From assembly GCF_000719135.1 (NCBI RefSeq), contig NZ_JOEK01000006.1, positions 62,001 through 126,000 on the forward strand: a stretch of DNA of 64,000 bases, given 5' to 3'. A model generated the notes under the pieces. That model made no database searches, had not been told where the DNA came from, and saw only the letters and a program-made list of their open reading frames with translations. Origin of the DNA: Streptomyces avicenniae (GTDB lineage: Bacteria; Actinomycetota; Actinomycetes; Streptomycetales; Streptomycetaceae). The position numbers and the translations under genes were made by a program. This document shows, piece after piece, positions 46,770 through 55,374 of the stretch. Position 1 is the first letter of the stretch, and every line of letters begins with the position of its first letter.

Positions 46770-48032
46770 TCACTGCCAGTCTTCGAGGATGTCGCGGTAG
46801 GCGTCGCCGGTGTCGGCGGCGGCGTCCGCGGGCGACGCGGAGCCGGTCAGCATCGCCTGGACGGAGACGCGCAGCGGGTCGAACAGCGACTGCGCCTGCG
46901 GGATCCAGGGGCGTTCGTGCGCGACGTCCACGGCGGGCTTGAAGAACTGGACCATCTCGTTGGCCTGGACGGACTCCGCGTCGTAGACGGACGCGCGGGT
47001 CGGCAGGAGGCTCAGCTCCTCGGTGACGCGCTGCTGGGTGGCGGCCGAGCTCATGTAGCGGACGAACTCGAACGACGCGTCGGCCTCGGGCGTGCCCGCG
47101 TAGACGCCGTAGTTCCAGCCGCCGAGGGGGGACGCCTGGGTCGCGCCGCCCGCCGGGACGGGGGCGACGCCGAGGTCGTCGCCGAGGGCGGTGGTGGCGT
47201 CGGCGATGGCCCAGGGGCCGTTGATCATCATGGCCACCTCGCCGTCGGCGAAGGTGGACATCATGTTCTCCCAGCCGTCGCTGGTGTCGGTGAGGGCGGC
47301 GCCCGAGTCCACGAGGGACTGCATGCGCTCGAACGCGGCGACCCCGGCCTCGTCGTCGATGGTGACGCGCTGCGCCTCGGCGTCCACCATGTCGCCGCCC
47401 TCGCCGTAGAGGAAGGGCAGGAACCAGTACGGGTCGTCGCCGCGGACGTACAGCGGCGTGGCGCCGACCGCGTCGAAGGCGTCCGTGGAGGCGACGACGT
47501 CGTCGAGGGACTCGGGGACCTCGACGCCCGCCTCCTCCAGCAGGGCGCGGTTGTAGAAGAGCGCGAGGGTGTCGGTGACCTGCGGGACGGCGTACGTCTG
47601 ACCGTCGTACTGGGTGCTGGCCCAGGGGGTGGGCAGGAAGTCGTCCTGGTTCTCGACGGCGGCCGTGCCGTCCAGCGGGTAGAGGTAGCCGAGGCTGGCG
47701 AAGTCGGCGACCCAGGCGACCTCGGTGCGCATCACGTCGGGGGCCTCGTTGGCGGCGGCGGCGTTCTTGAAGCGGTTCTGCGCGTCGTCGAAGCCGACGT
47801 TCACGTACTCGACGGTGACGCCCTCGTGCTCGTCCTCGAACGCCTCGGCGAGGGCCTGGAAGACCTCGGCCTCGGTCTCGTTGGAGGTGTCCCAGAAGGT
47901 GACCGTGCCGGACAGCTCGCCCCCGGCCGCCCCGGCGCTCTCCCCGTCGCCGCCCCCGCCGTCCCCGCCGCAAGCCGTTGCGGCAAGCGCCAGAGCCGCG
48001 GCGACGGCTGTCGTCCCTATGCTGCGTCGCAT
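46770..48032 (-). CDS. malE: Maltose/maltodextrin-binding lipoprotein MalE
   Basis: A 420-residue substrate-binding lipoprotein. The lipobox is LAATAC with the modified Cys at residue 21, followed by a Gly-rich tether. The mature domain has the family-1 solute-binding pattern (GTVTFWDTSNETEAEVFQAL, VMRTEVAWVADFASLGYLYP). It captures maltodextrins outside the membrane and delivers them to MalFG. The ATG at 48032 has GAGGGAG upstream. First gene of the mal operon, divergent from malR across a region with several CTTGC/GCAAG elements. Confidence 0.93.
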   Translation of the reverse strand: MRRSIGTTAVAAALALAATACGGDGGGGDGESAGAAGGELSGTVTFWDTSNETEAEVFQALAEAFEDEHEGVTVEYVNVGFDDAQNRFKNAAAANEAPDVMRTEVAWVADFASLGYLYPLDGTAAVENQDDFLPTPWASTQYDGQTYAVPQVTDTLALFYNRALLEEAGVEVPESLDDVVASTDAFDAVGATPLYVRGDDPYWFLPFLYGEGGDMVDAEAQRVTIDDEAGVAAFERMQSLVDSGAALTDTSDGWENMMSTFADGEVAMMINGPWAIADATTALGDDLGVAPVPAGGATQASPLGGWNYGVYAGTPEADASFEFVRYMSSAATQQRVTEELSLLPTRASVYDAESVQANEMVQFFKPAVDVAHERPWIPQAQSLFDPLRVSVQAMLTGSASPADAAADTGDAYRDILEDWQ

Positions 48033-48145
48033 GTGAACTCCCTCAAAGCTTCCGCCCGTTCCAGGGCATTTACACCCTATGCGCCGCGACTGTGCGGCGC
48101 CGAGCCGAGGAGGAACGTAACAGCGAGGCACCTCCTTGGAAAGAG

Positions 48146-48166
48146 CTTGCGGCAACTTTCTGCAAG
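48146..48166. promoter_or_regulatory. MalR operator-like elements in the malE-malR gap
   Basis: CTTGCGGCAAC (48146-48156) is directly followed by TTTCTGCAAG. On the malE strand this reads CTTGCAG then, 4 bases later, TTGCCGCAAG. It matches the style of the known MalR sites and lies 114 bases upstream of the malE start. Confidence 0.65.
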
Positions 48167-48280
48167 GTGGTCCCCCGAGGTGCCGTTCACGCTCACGCCG
48201 CGGGCGCCGGAACCGGTGCGCCGCCCCGTGATCAGGGGGGTCACGGGCGGTACGCGGGGGCCGCGCGGGGGCTGGAAGGA

Positions 48281-48296
48281 CTTGCAGGAATCCTGC
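48281..48296. promoter_or_regulatory. CTTGCAG element near malR
   Basis: CTTGCAG at 48281 overlaps an imperfect palindrome GCAGGAATCCTGC (48284-48296). It lies about 80 bases upstream of malR and could allow autoregulation. Confidence 0.45.
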
Positions 48297-48363
48297 GGGC
48301 GGGTGAATTCCCGCAATCCGCCGCACTTCGCCCGGGGCGGTGGGCATCGCCGGTCCTGCCCGG

Positions 48364-48369
48364 TACAGT
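48364..48369 (+). promoter_or_regulatory. -10 box of malR
   Basis: TACAGT is followed after 8 bases by the GTG at 48378, which has no ribosome site. The message is probably leaderless. Confidence 0.45.
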
Positions 48370-48377
48370 CCCGGTCT

Positions 48378-49403
48378 GTGACCGCGCGGCTAGCTGACAT
48401 CGCAGCACAGGCGGGGGTCAGCGAAGCGACCGTCAGCCGAGTCCTCAACGGGAAGCCGGGCGTCGCCAGCGCGACCCGCGACTCCGTGCTGACCGCTCTC
48501 GACCTCCTGGGGTACGAGCGGCCCGCCCGCCTGCGGGAACGCAGCGCGGGCCTGGTCGGGCTGATCACGCCCGAGCTGGAGAACCCGATCTTCCCGGCGT
48601 TCGCGCAAGTCATCTGCCAGGCACTCACCCGTCAGGGTTACACCCCCGTCCTCGCCACCCAGACCCCCGGCGGTTCCACGGAGGACGAGCTGACGGAGAT
48701 GCTGGTCGAACGGGGCGTCTCCGGCATCCTGTTCATCTCGGGGCTCCACGCCGACACGACCGCCGACATGGGGCGGTACGAGCGACTCAGGGGGCACGGG
48801 GTGCCGTTCGTGCTCATCAACGGCTGGTCCCCCCGGGTGCGCGCGCCGTTCGTCTCGCCCGACGACCGCGCGGCGGTGCGGCTCGCCCTCACCCATCTCG
48901 TCTCCCTCGGCCACCGCAGGATCGGGCTCGCGCTCGGCCCGGCCAGGTTCGTGCCCGTGCAGCGCAAGATCGAGGGCTTCCTCGCCGGGATGGCGGCCGA
49001 GCTCGGCCTCGGCGAGGACGCGGCGCGCGGCCTCGTCGCGCACTCGCTCTACACGCTGGAGGGCGGCCAGGCGGCGGCGGGCGAACTGCTGGCCAGGGGC
49101 TGCACGGCGATCATCTGCGCCAGCGACATGATGGCACTGGGTGCCATCCGGGCGGCGCGGCAGCGCGGCCTCTCCGTGCCGGAGCGGTGCTCGGTCATCG
49201 GCTTCGACGACTCCCCGCTGATCGCGTTCACCGACCCGCCGCTCACCACGATCCGGCAGCCGGTCCCCGCGATGGGCCAGGCCGCCGTACGGGCGCTGCT
49301 GGAGGAGATCGGCGGGACCCCGGCGCCGCCGAGCGAGTTCGTGTTCCTGCCGGAGCTGGTCGTCCGCGGCTCGACCGCCGCCGCCCCGCCGCCCGCCGCC
49401 TGA
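48378..49403 (+). CDS. malR: Maltose operon repressor MalR (LacI family)
   Basis: A 341-residue LacI-type repressor divergent from malE, the classical position of malR in Streptomyces. The HTH is RLADIAAQAGVSEATVSRVL; the effector domain includes LITPELENPIFPAFAQ, VPFVLINGW and FDDSPLIAFTDPPLTT. It is expected to repress malEFG and amylase until maltodextrin is present. A close paralogue lies at 41914-42966. The GTG at 48378 follows TACAGT by 8 bases. Confidence 0.93.
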   Translation: MTARLADIAAQAGVSEATVSRVLNGKPGVASATRDSVLTALDLLGYERPARLRERSAGLVGLITPELENPIFPAFAQVICQALTRQGYTPVLATQTPGGSTEDELTEMLVERGVSGILFISGLHADTTADMGRYERLRGHGVPFVLINGWSPRVRAPFVSPDDRAAVRLALTHLVSLGHRRIGLALGPARFVPVQRKIEGFLAGMAAELGLGEDAARGLVAHSLYTLEGGQAAAGELLARGCTAIICASDMMALGAIRAARQRGLSVPERCSVIGFDDSPLIAFTDPPLTTIRQPVPAMGQAAVRALLEEIGGTPAPPSEFVFLPELVVRGSTAAAPPPAA

Positions 49404-49546
49404 CCCCGGCCCTTACCCGACGGAACGCCCCTCCCGGCGGCACGACACGCCGGGCCTTCCCCCCATTCGGTCCCCGATCGGAAGGGGGTGAAGACCAGAC
49501 GGGAGGATGATCGGGTCGATGAGGTCCTCTGGCAGACTGTGCACCC

Positions 49547-50440
49547 ATGGGGGAGATCAGTGTCAGGCCGAAAGATGACCGGGTGAACGCGCCGAACCTG
49601 CCCCCGCAGCGGGACGAGGAACCCGCCGCCCCCGCGTCCCGCCCCCGGCGACTCGCCGCGCTGCGCAGCCCGAGGCGGCCCAGGATCTGGTTCGAACTCC
49701 TGCTCATCGCCGTCAGCTACGCCGTCTACTCGGCCGTACGGAACGCCGCGCCCGCCCGCGTCGAGCAGGCGCAGAACCACGCCCGGTGGATCTGGGACTT
49801 CCAGGCGAGCCTCGGCCTCGACTTCGAGCTGGCCGTGAACCACGCCATCGCGGGCATCACCTGGCTCATCGTCCCGATGAACTACTACTACGCGACGCTG
49901 CACTTCGTCGTGACGATCGGCGTGCTCGCCTGGCTCTTCCGCCGCCACCCGGGGCGGTACGGCGCGACACGCCTCGTCCTGTTCGCCACCACCGCCGTGG
50001 CCCTCGTCGGCTACTACTTCTACCCGCTGGCCCCGCCCCGGCTGATGTCCGGCATGGACTTCATCGACACCTCAAGCGTCCACCACACCTGGGGCTCGCT
50101 CTCCACCGAGGGCAGCGCCATGTCGCAGGTGTCCAACCAGTTCGCGGCCATGCCGTCCATGCACATCGGCTGGTCCACCTGGTGCGGCATCACCATCGCC
50201 GTCCTGGCGAAACCGCTGTGGGTCAAGATCCTGGGCGCTCTCTACCCGGTCCTCACGCTGCTGGTGATCGTGGCGACGGCCAACCACTTCTGGATGGACG
50301 CGGTGGGCGGCCTCGCCTGCCTCGGCTTCGGCTACCTGGTGTCCCGCCTGTGGTTCGGGCAGCTGTGCTACCGGCTGCCCCGGCAGGTGCCGCACCGGAC
50401 GCCCCGCAGGTTCCGCCCCTCCGGCGCGTCACGGCCCTGA
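49547..50440 (+). CDS. PAP2 superfamily membrane protein
   Basis: A 297-residue membrane protein. After a Pro/Arg-rich cytoplasmic N-terminus (about 1-45) come about six helices. The phosphatase motifs of the PAP2 superfamily are partly visible: AMPSMHIGWS (PSxH motif) and ANHFWMDAVGG (the last motif's His and Asp). The pattern is close to the inositolphosphotransferase/AUR1-like branch, which transfers rather than simply hydrolyses phosphoesters. The ATG at 49547 has no ribosome site, and CAGACT 8 bases upstream suggests a leaderless message. Its substrate is unproven. It is convergent with glnE. Confidence 0.82.
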   Translation: MGEISVRPKDDRVNAPNLPPQRDEEPAAPASRPRRLAALRSPRRPRIWFELLLIAVSYAVYSAVRNAAPARVEQAQNHARWIWDFQASLGLDFELAVNHAIAGITWLIVPMNYYYATLHFVVTIGVLAWLFRRHPGRYGATRLVLFATTAVALVGYYFYPLAPPRLMSGMDFIDTSSVHHTWGSLSTEGSAMSQVSNQFAAMPSMHIGWSTWCGITIAVLAKPLWVKILGALYPVLTLLVIVATANHFWMDAVGGLACLGFGYLVSRLWFGQLCYRLPRQVPHRTPRRFRPSGASRP

Positions 50441-50468
50441 CGCCGCCGCGCGCCGCGCGCGTCACACC

Positions 50469-53453
50469 TCACTCGTCGTACTCGTAGAACAGCCGCTCCA
50501 CGACCCCGCGCGCCCTGCGGGTCGTGCGGCGGTAGTCGTCCAGCATGCGCCCGGCGGCGCCGGGGCCGTAGCCGAGGAGACGGCCCACCGCCGCCGTCTC
50601 CCGCCCGTCGCTCGGGAACGTGTCGAGCGGACGGCCGCGCACCAGCATCACCGCGTTCCGCACCCGCGAGGCCAGCAGCCACGCCTCGTCGAGCACGGCC
50701 GCGTCGTCCGCGTCCAGCAGCCCGGCCTCCGTGGCGGCGGCGAGCGCCGCGCGCGTCCTGGTGGTGCGCAGGGCGGGCAGCTCGGCGGCGTGCCGCATCT
50801 GGAGGAGCTGCACGGTCCACTCGATGTCGGACAGGCCGCCGCGCCCGAGCTTGGTGTGCAGGGTGGGGTCGGCGCCGCGCGGCATCCGTTCCGCCTCCAT
50901 GCGGGCCTTGAGGCGGCGGATCTCACGGACCGCGTCGTCGCCGACGCCGCCCTCCGGGTGGCGCAGCGGGTCGATGAGCGCGACGAAGCGCTCCCCCAGC
51001 CCGGCGTCGCCCGCGACGGGCTCGGCGCGCAGCAGCGCCTGGCTCTCCCACACGAGCGACCAGCGCCGGTAGTACGCGGCGTAGCTGGCCAGGGAGCGGA
51101 CGAGGGGCCCGCTCCTGCCCTCGGGGCGCAGGTCGGTGTCGATGAGGAGGGGCGGGTCCGTGCTCGGCAGCCGCAGGAGGCGCGTCATCTCGGTGGCGAC
51201 GGCGAAGGCGTCCTTGCCCGCGCGCTGCTCGTCGGCGCCGTCGAGCGGTTCGTGGACGAAGAGCACGTCGGCGTCGGAGCCGTAGCTCAGCTCGTGGCCG
51301 CCGAAGCGGCCCATGGCGATGACGGCGAGGCGGCAGGCGGGGCCGTCCGGCCCTGTGGCCGCCGTGACGGCGGCGTCGAGGGCGCCGGTGAGGGTGGCGG
51401 CGTTGATGTCGGTGAGCGCGGCGCCCGGCTCGTCGGGCCCCTGGCCGCCGACGAGGTCGCCCGCCGCCGTGCGGAACAGCTCGCGGCGCCGCACGCCGCG
51501 CGCTGCGGCGACGGCCTGCGCCGGGTCGTCCGCGCGGCGGACGGCCGCCAGGACCTCCTGGGTGAGGGCGGCGCGCCCGCGCGGCCTCAGCTCCTCGGCG
51601 TCGCCGAGCAGGGCGACGGCCTCGGGGGCGCGCAGCAGCAGGTCGGAGGCGAAGCGGCCCGCGGACAGGACGCGGGCCAGGTTCTCGGCGGCGGCGCCCT
51701 CGTCCCGCAGGAGCCGCAGGTACCAGGGGCTGCTGCCGAGGGCGTCGGAGACCTTGCGGAAGCCGAGGAGCCCGGCGTCCGGGTCGGCCGAGTCGGCGAA
51801 GCGGTCGAGGAGGACGGGCAGCAGCGTGCGCTGGATGGCGGCCTTGCGGGTGACGCCCGCGGCCAGCGCGCCGAGGTGGCGCAGGGCGGCGGCGGGGTCG
51901 GCGTAGCCCAGGGCTTCGAGGCGTTCGCGGGCGGCCGACTGGCCGAGGCGTACCTCCTGGCCCGCGTCGAGGCGGGCGACGGCGTCGAGCAGCGGCCGGT
52001 AGAACAGCTTCTCGTGCAGGCGGCGGACGGCGGCGGTGTGACGGCGCCAGGCGGCCGTCAGCTCGGGGACGGGCTCGCCGAGGAAGCCGAGGGAGCGGCC
52101 GAGGCGGCGCAGGTCGGCCTCGTCGGTGGGCATGAGGTGGGTGCGGCGCAGGCGGTGGAGCTGGATGTGGTGCTCGACGGTGCGCAGGAAGCGGTAGGAC
52201 GCTTCGAGGGACGTCGCGTCCTGGCGGCCGACGTAACCGCCCGCGTCGAGGGCGGCGAGCGCGTCCAGGGTGGTGGCGCGGCGCAGCTCCGGGTCGGTGC
52301 GGCCGTGGACGAGTTGGAGGAGCTGGACGGCGAACTCGACGTCGCGAAGACCGCCGGGGCCGAGCTTCAGCTCCCGTTCCGCCTGGGCCTTGGGCAGCGA
52401 GTCCTCGACGCGGCGGCGCATCCGCTGGACGTCGGGGACGAAGTTCTCGCGCTCGGCCGCCTTCCAGACGAGGGGGGCGAGCGCCGTGGTGTAGGCGGCG
52501 CCGAGGTCGGGGTCACCGGCGACCGGGCGGGCCTTGAGGAGGGCCTGGAACTCCCAGGTCTTCGCCCAGCGGTGGTAGTAGGCGAGGTGGCTGGAGAGGG
52601 TGCGGACGAGGGGGCCGTTGCGTCCCTCGGGGCGCAGGTTGGCGTCCACCGGCCAGATGGTGCCCTCGGCCGTGGTGTCGGAGCAGATCCGCATCAGGCG
52701 GGCGGCGAGGCGGGTGGCGGCCTGGAGGGCGGGGCCTTCCGTGCCCTCGGGGGGCTCGCCGCCGCCGGGGGGCGGGGGCGGTTCCGCGACGAAGACGACG
52801 TCCACGTCCGAGACGTAGTTCAGCTCACGGCCGCCGCACTTGCCCATGCCGATGACGGCGAGGCGGCAGGCGGCGGCGTCCTGCGGCGCCTCGTCGGCGG
52901 CGATGCGCAGGGCGGCGCGGAGGGTGGCCGTCGCGAGGTCGGCCAGTTCGGCGGCGGTCTCGGCGAAGCCGCTCGTGCCGGTGAGGTCGCGGGCGGCGAT
53001 GGTGAGGAGGGCGCGGTGGTAGCGCACGCGCAGCGCGTCGGGGTCGGTCGCGGGGGCGAGGGCTGCCTCGAACTCCTCGGTGCCCGGGTGGAGGTCGGCG
53101 CGTTCGAACGCGACCAGGGCCTCCCAGTGGTCGGGGTGGCGGGCGAGGTGGTCGCCGAGCCCTTCCGAGGCGCCGAGGACGGCGAGCAGCCGGTCGCGCA
53201 GGGGCTTGGCCGCGAGGAGGGTGTCGAGGAGGCGGGGCAGGTCGGCTTCCGGCTGGGCCTCGGCGAGCCGGACGAGGGAGCGGAGCGCGAGGTCGGGGTC
53301 GGCGGTCGCCCCGAGGGCGTCCAGCAGGACACCGTCGGTCGCGACGGGCCGCAGCGCGGGGCTGTCCAGGAGCCGTGCGGTCGTCCCGACGTCGCTGAAT
53401 CCGCGGCGCAGCAGCTGTCCCGACCTGCTGTCCCGTCGCCCCTCGACCGGCAC
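50469..53453 (-). CDS. glnE: Glutamine synthetase adenylyltransferase/deadenylylase GlnE
   Basis: A 994-residue enzyme that adds AMP to, or removes it from, the Tyr of glutamine synthetase I, tuning its activity to nitrogen supply. It has two nucleotidyltransferase domains: the N-terminal deadenylylating one with GMGKCGGRELNYVSDVDVVF and the C-terminal adenylylating one with AMGRFGGHELSYGSDADVLF. Each is followed by a helical GlnD-UR_UTase-like segment. The GTG at 53453 (VPVEGRRDSRSGQLL) fits family length. GTG 53474 is the alternative, and the frame remains open to 53990 without support. Its target GlnA is encoded at 13432-14847. Confidence 0.95.
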   Translation of the reverse strand: MPVEGRRDSRSGQLLRRGFSDVGTTARLLDSPALRPVATDGVLLDALGATADPDLALRSLVRLAEAQPEADLPRLLDTLLAAKPLRDRLLAVLGASEGLGDHLARHPDHWEALVAFERADLHPGTEEFEAALAPATDPDALRVRYHRALLTIAARDLTGTSGFAETAAELADLATATLRAALRIAADEAPQDAAACRLAVIGMGKCGGRELNYVSDVDVVFVAEPPPPPGGGEPPEGTEGPALQAATRLAARLMRICSDTTAEGTIWPVDANLRPEGRNGPLVRTLSSHLAYYHRWAKTWEFQALLKARPVAGDPDLGAAYTTALAPLVWKAAERENFVPDVQRMRRRVEDSLPKAQAERELKLGPGGLRDVEFAVQLLQLVHGRTDPELRRATTLDALAALDAGGYVGRQDATSLEASYRFLRTVEHHIQLHRLRRTHLMPTDEADLRRLGRSLGFLGEPVPELTAAWRRHTAAVRRLHEKLFYRPLLDAVARLDAGQEVRLGQSAARERLEALGYADPAAALRHLGALAAGVTRKAAIQRTLLPVLLDRFADSADPDAGLLGFRKVSDALGSSPWYLRLLRDEGAAAENLARVLSAGRFASDLLLRAPEAVALLGDAEELRPRGRAALTQEVLAAVRRADDPAQAVAAARGVRRRELFRTAAGDLVGGQGPDEPGAALTDINAATLTGALDAAVTAATGPDGPACRLAVIAMGRFGGHELSYGSDADVLFVHEPLDGADEQRAGKDAFAVATEMTRLLRLPSTDPPLLIDTDLRPEGRSGPLVRSLASYAAYYRRWSLVWESQALLRAEPVAGDAGLGERFVALIDPLRHPEGGVGDDAVREIRRLKARMEAERMPRGADPTLHTKLGRGGLSDIEWTVQLLQMRHAAELPALRTTRTRAALAAATEAGLLDADDAAVLDEAWLLASRVRNAVMLVRGRPLDTFPSDGRETAAVGRLLGYGPGAAGRMLDDYRRTTRRARGVVERLFYEYDE

Positions 53454-53731
53454 GGATGGCTCATCCCCTTCCACGGCGCGGGCCGGGGGTGGCGGGTCCG
53501 GCCTGCCTAGAGCGTACGCCGCCGGGCCGCGGCGGGGCGGGGGGCGCCCCGGGCGGCGCGTTCGTGGCGTTGCCGGGAAGAGGCAACAACGGGCAACGCC
53601 CGCCGGAAGGTTGGGGCGCCCGGGCGCTCCTAGGCTGGACACCGCGTCATGGGGTGTGGAAGCGCGGGGCGGCGTGCGGGTCGTGCGCGCACCGCCCCCT
53701 GCCCACCGGGTGCCTTTCTCACCACGGGGGC

Positions 53732-53770
53732 ACGGTCCGGGGAGCGGCTGAGCCGCGCTCCCCGGACCGT
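53732..53770. terminator. 15-bp hairpin upstream of glnE
   Basis: ACGGTCCGGGGAGCG and its perfect complement around a 9-nt loop. It would stop minus-strand read-through from the 54072 gene before it reaches glnE. Confidence 0.65.
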
Positions 53771-54035
53771 TCCGGCGTACGCCGGGGCGGTCAGAGCACC
53801 GGCCCGCAAGCGGACCCGCTCGCCAGCGGCTGTCTGGGCTGCGGGCGCGTGGCGTCTTCGGTCTGCGCGGGGGTGAAGAGCCGCTCCATGTGAGGAGGGG
53901 GGCCCGGGCAACCGACCATCCGGCGCCTTCCAAGGGGAACGAGCGTCTGGCGTGGGGACTTCTTCCCTCCTGAAGAGTTGCATGGTGCAACCCCCGTCGG
54001 AGTGCATCGCGTATGAGCGCTCACCACATGCCCTG

Positions 54036-54069
54036 GCAGGCTGCCCGGAGACTCGTCCGGGCAGCCTGC
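54036..54069 (-). terminator. Terminator of the small unknown gene
   Basis: A 14-bp perfect stem (GCAGGCTGCCCGGA and complement) with a 6-nt loop, starting 3 bases after the stop of the 54072-54476 gene. Confidence 0.75.
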
Positions 54070-54071
54070 GT

Positions 54072-54476
54072 TCACACGGTCGGCAGTGCATCCCTCAGCC
54101 GGTCGGACAGGAGGACCTCGTAGGGCAGGTCCCGCAGATCGTCGGCTGAGACATCAATACCCCTGGCCTGCGAAAGCTCGGCGAGCCACTCCCACGGATG
54201 GTCACCCGGATAGTCATCGTCGTCGGGTAGCACCACGTTGAGGACGTTGTGCGTGAGGGACTCCACGTTGGCGGCGGCGAGAATGGACTCGTCTCCACTC
54301 CCCGGACCCCAGCGCAGACTGAACCCGCGCTCCGCATGAAGAATCACACGACGCCCGTCCCCCAACATCGCGAACTCGCTGACGAGAAAATTCTGGGACG
54401 CTGTATCGAGGGAGGGCTCCCCGAGATCGCAGATCGCGCCCAGACCGACGACCCGTAGTCCATCCTGCGCGCCCAT
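54072..54476 (-). CDS. Small acidic protein of unknown function
   Basis: A 134-residue soluble protein, MGAQDGLRVVGLGAICDLG at the start, with an acidic DDDDYPGDHPWEWL stretch near residue 90. No family is recognised; size, acidity and isolation recall small immunity proteins, but nothing shows that role. Codon use is less GC-biased than in glnE, suggesting transfer. It has a self-contained transcription unit: a promoter with a palindrome (54530-54558) and a terminator directly after the stop. No ribosome site is visible before the ATG at 54476. Confidence 0.6.
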   Translation of the reverse strand: MGAQDGLRVVGLGAICDLGEPSLDTASQNFLVSEFAMLGDGRRVILHAERGFSLRWGPGSGDESILAAANVESLTHNVLNVVLPDDDDYPGDHPWEWLAELSQARGIDVSADDLRDLPYEVLLSDRLRDALPTV

Positions 54477-54529
54477 TACGACGGGTAGCAGGGTCGGTCG
54501 ATACCCGGCGGATACCGGTACCCGGAAGG

Positions 54530-54558
54530 ATCTGACCGATCTGTCAGATCGACGTCAA
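54530..54558 (-). promoter_or_regulatory. Promoter with palindromic operator for the small unknown gene
   Basis: On the minus strand TTGACG (54558-54553), a 17-bp spacer, and TCAGAT (54535-54530). The spacer holds GATCTG-A-CAGATC, a 13-bp palindrome (54538-54550), positioned where a repressor would exclude polymerase. It implies a leader of about 45 nt before the ATG at 54476. Confidence 0.6.
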
Positions 54559-55300
54559 CGCGTGACCGATACCGGACAGTCCGGGAATCCGCATATATAT
54601 TCCTGGCAGTGGCCCTCCGGCCACGCCCTCCGCGTTGAACATAGTCCCCGCTGGCCGTCGCGATGGTGCGCCAGCCGCAGTCTCCGTCAGACGAGCACCA
54701 GGCCGCCTGTCGGTACCGGCAACTCCCGGCCGTGACGGGATCAGACACCGCCATCGGCGTGACTTCCTCGTCCACTACGGCGGAGGCGGCGCGAAGTGGC
54801 CCTCTTCGGCCACTGAACTGTCCTGCTCTTGTCCACCATCTGCCGCTGAGGGAGCCGTCGGCGCCAAGCCGAACGGCGGCAGTGCCCGAACATAAGAAAA
54901 GCGCCCGGCCCCGCCTACTCCTGAATCTCTTCTCGCTCATCGCCCCTCCCGCTGAAGAGAATCGCATATGCCCCGCAGTGGTCGGCGGGGCACGAAGAGG
55001 TTACCCGCCGGGACACGTCCGCCCCTTGCTCTCTTGCTCCGGTCAGAGGTGATCTTTGCGTTGGACGACGCGTGATGGACAGGTGAGGACAGCGTCGCCG
55101 CCGTCCCGGACCATTCGCCAGCCCGACGGACCCGGTCGCGCCGAGGTCCGAAGATGCCGATAGCCCGCAACAGGGTCGATCCAGATGCGCATAGCGGCGA
55201 GACGATGCGGAGTTGCGAGCCGCCTTGATGGGCGTTCGCGGTGCCTCCCCGGCCCAGCTCGTACGGCAGACGGCCCGTAGGCGGCCCACGACCACATGTA

Positions 55301-55341
55301 TCGGTGAGGATCAGCAATCCATGATCGCTGACCCTCACCGA
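55301..55341 (-). terminator. Terminator of glnA2
   Basis: A 15-bp stem with one mismatch (TCGGTGAGGATCAGC with GCTGACCCTCACCGA) and an 11-nt loop, 34 bases past the glnA2 stop. Confidence 0.7.
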
Positions 55342-55374
55342 GATGCGTGTGACGTGACGTACTCGGACCTGCGG

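Larger units (their letters stand above)
53454..54071. other. Gap upstream of glnE
   Basis: 618 bases with no supported gene. It holds the glnE promoter region (TACGCT and TAGGCA on the minus strand near 53505-53515) and two hairpins (53732-53770 and 54036-54069). Confidence 0.55.
54477..55374. other. Gap of mixed composition before glnA2
   Basis: 898 bases. It contains the promoter/operator of the 54072 gene (54530-54558), a TATATAT run (54594-54600), and a hairpin at its right end. I see no supported gene in it. Frames near 54476-54967 and 55043-55338 lack ribosome sites and codon bias. Confidence 0.55.

Noticed and set aside
52820..53990. Extension of glnE upstream to 53990
   Set aside because: The first 180 codons are Arg/Pro-rich low complexity, cross a strong hairpin at 53732-53770, and do not match the usual N-terminus or length of GlnE.
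54476..55338. Minus-strand frames between the small unknown gene and glnA2
   Set aside because: No ribosome sites, poor third-position GC pattern and low-complexity Arg/Ser-rich translations.
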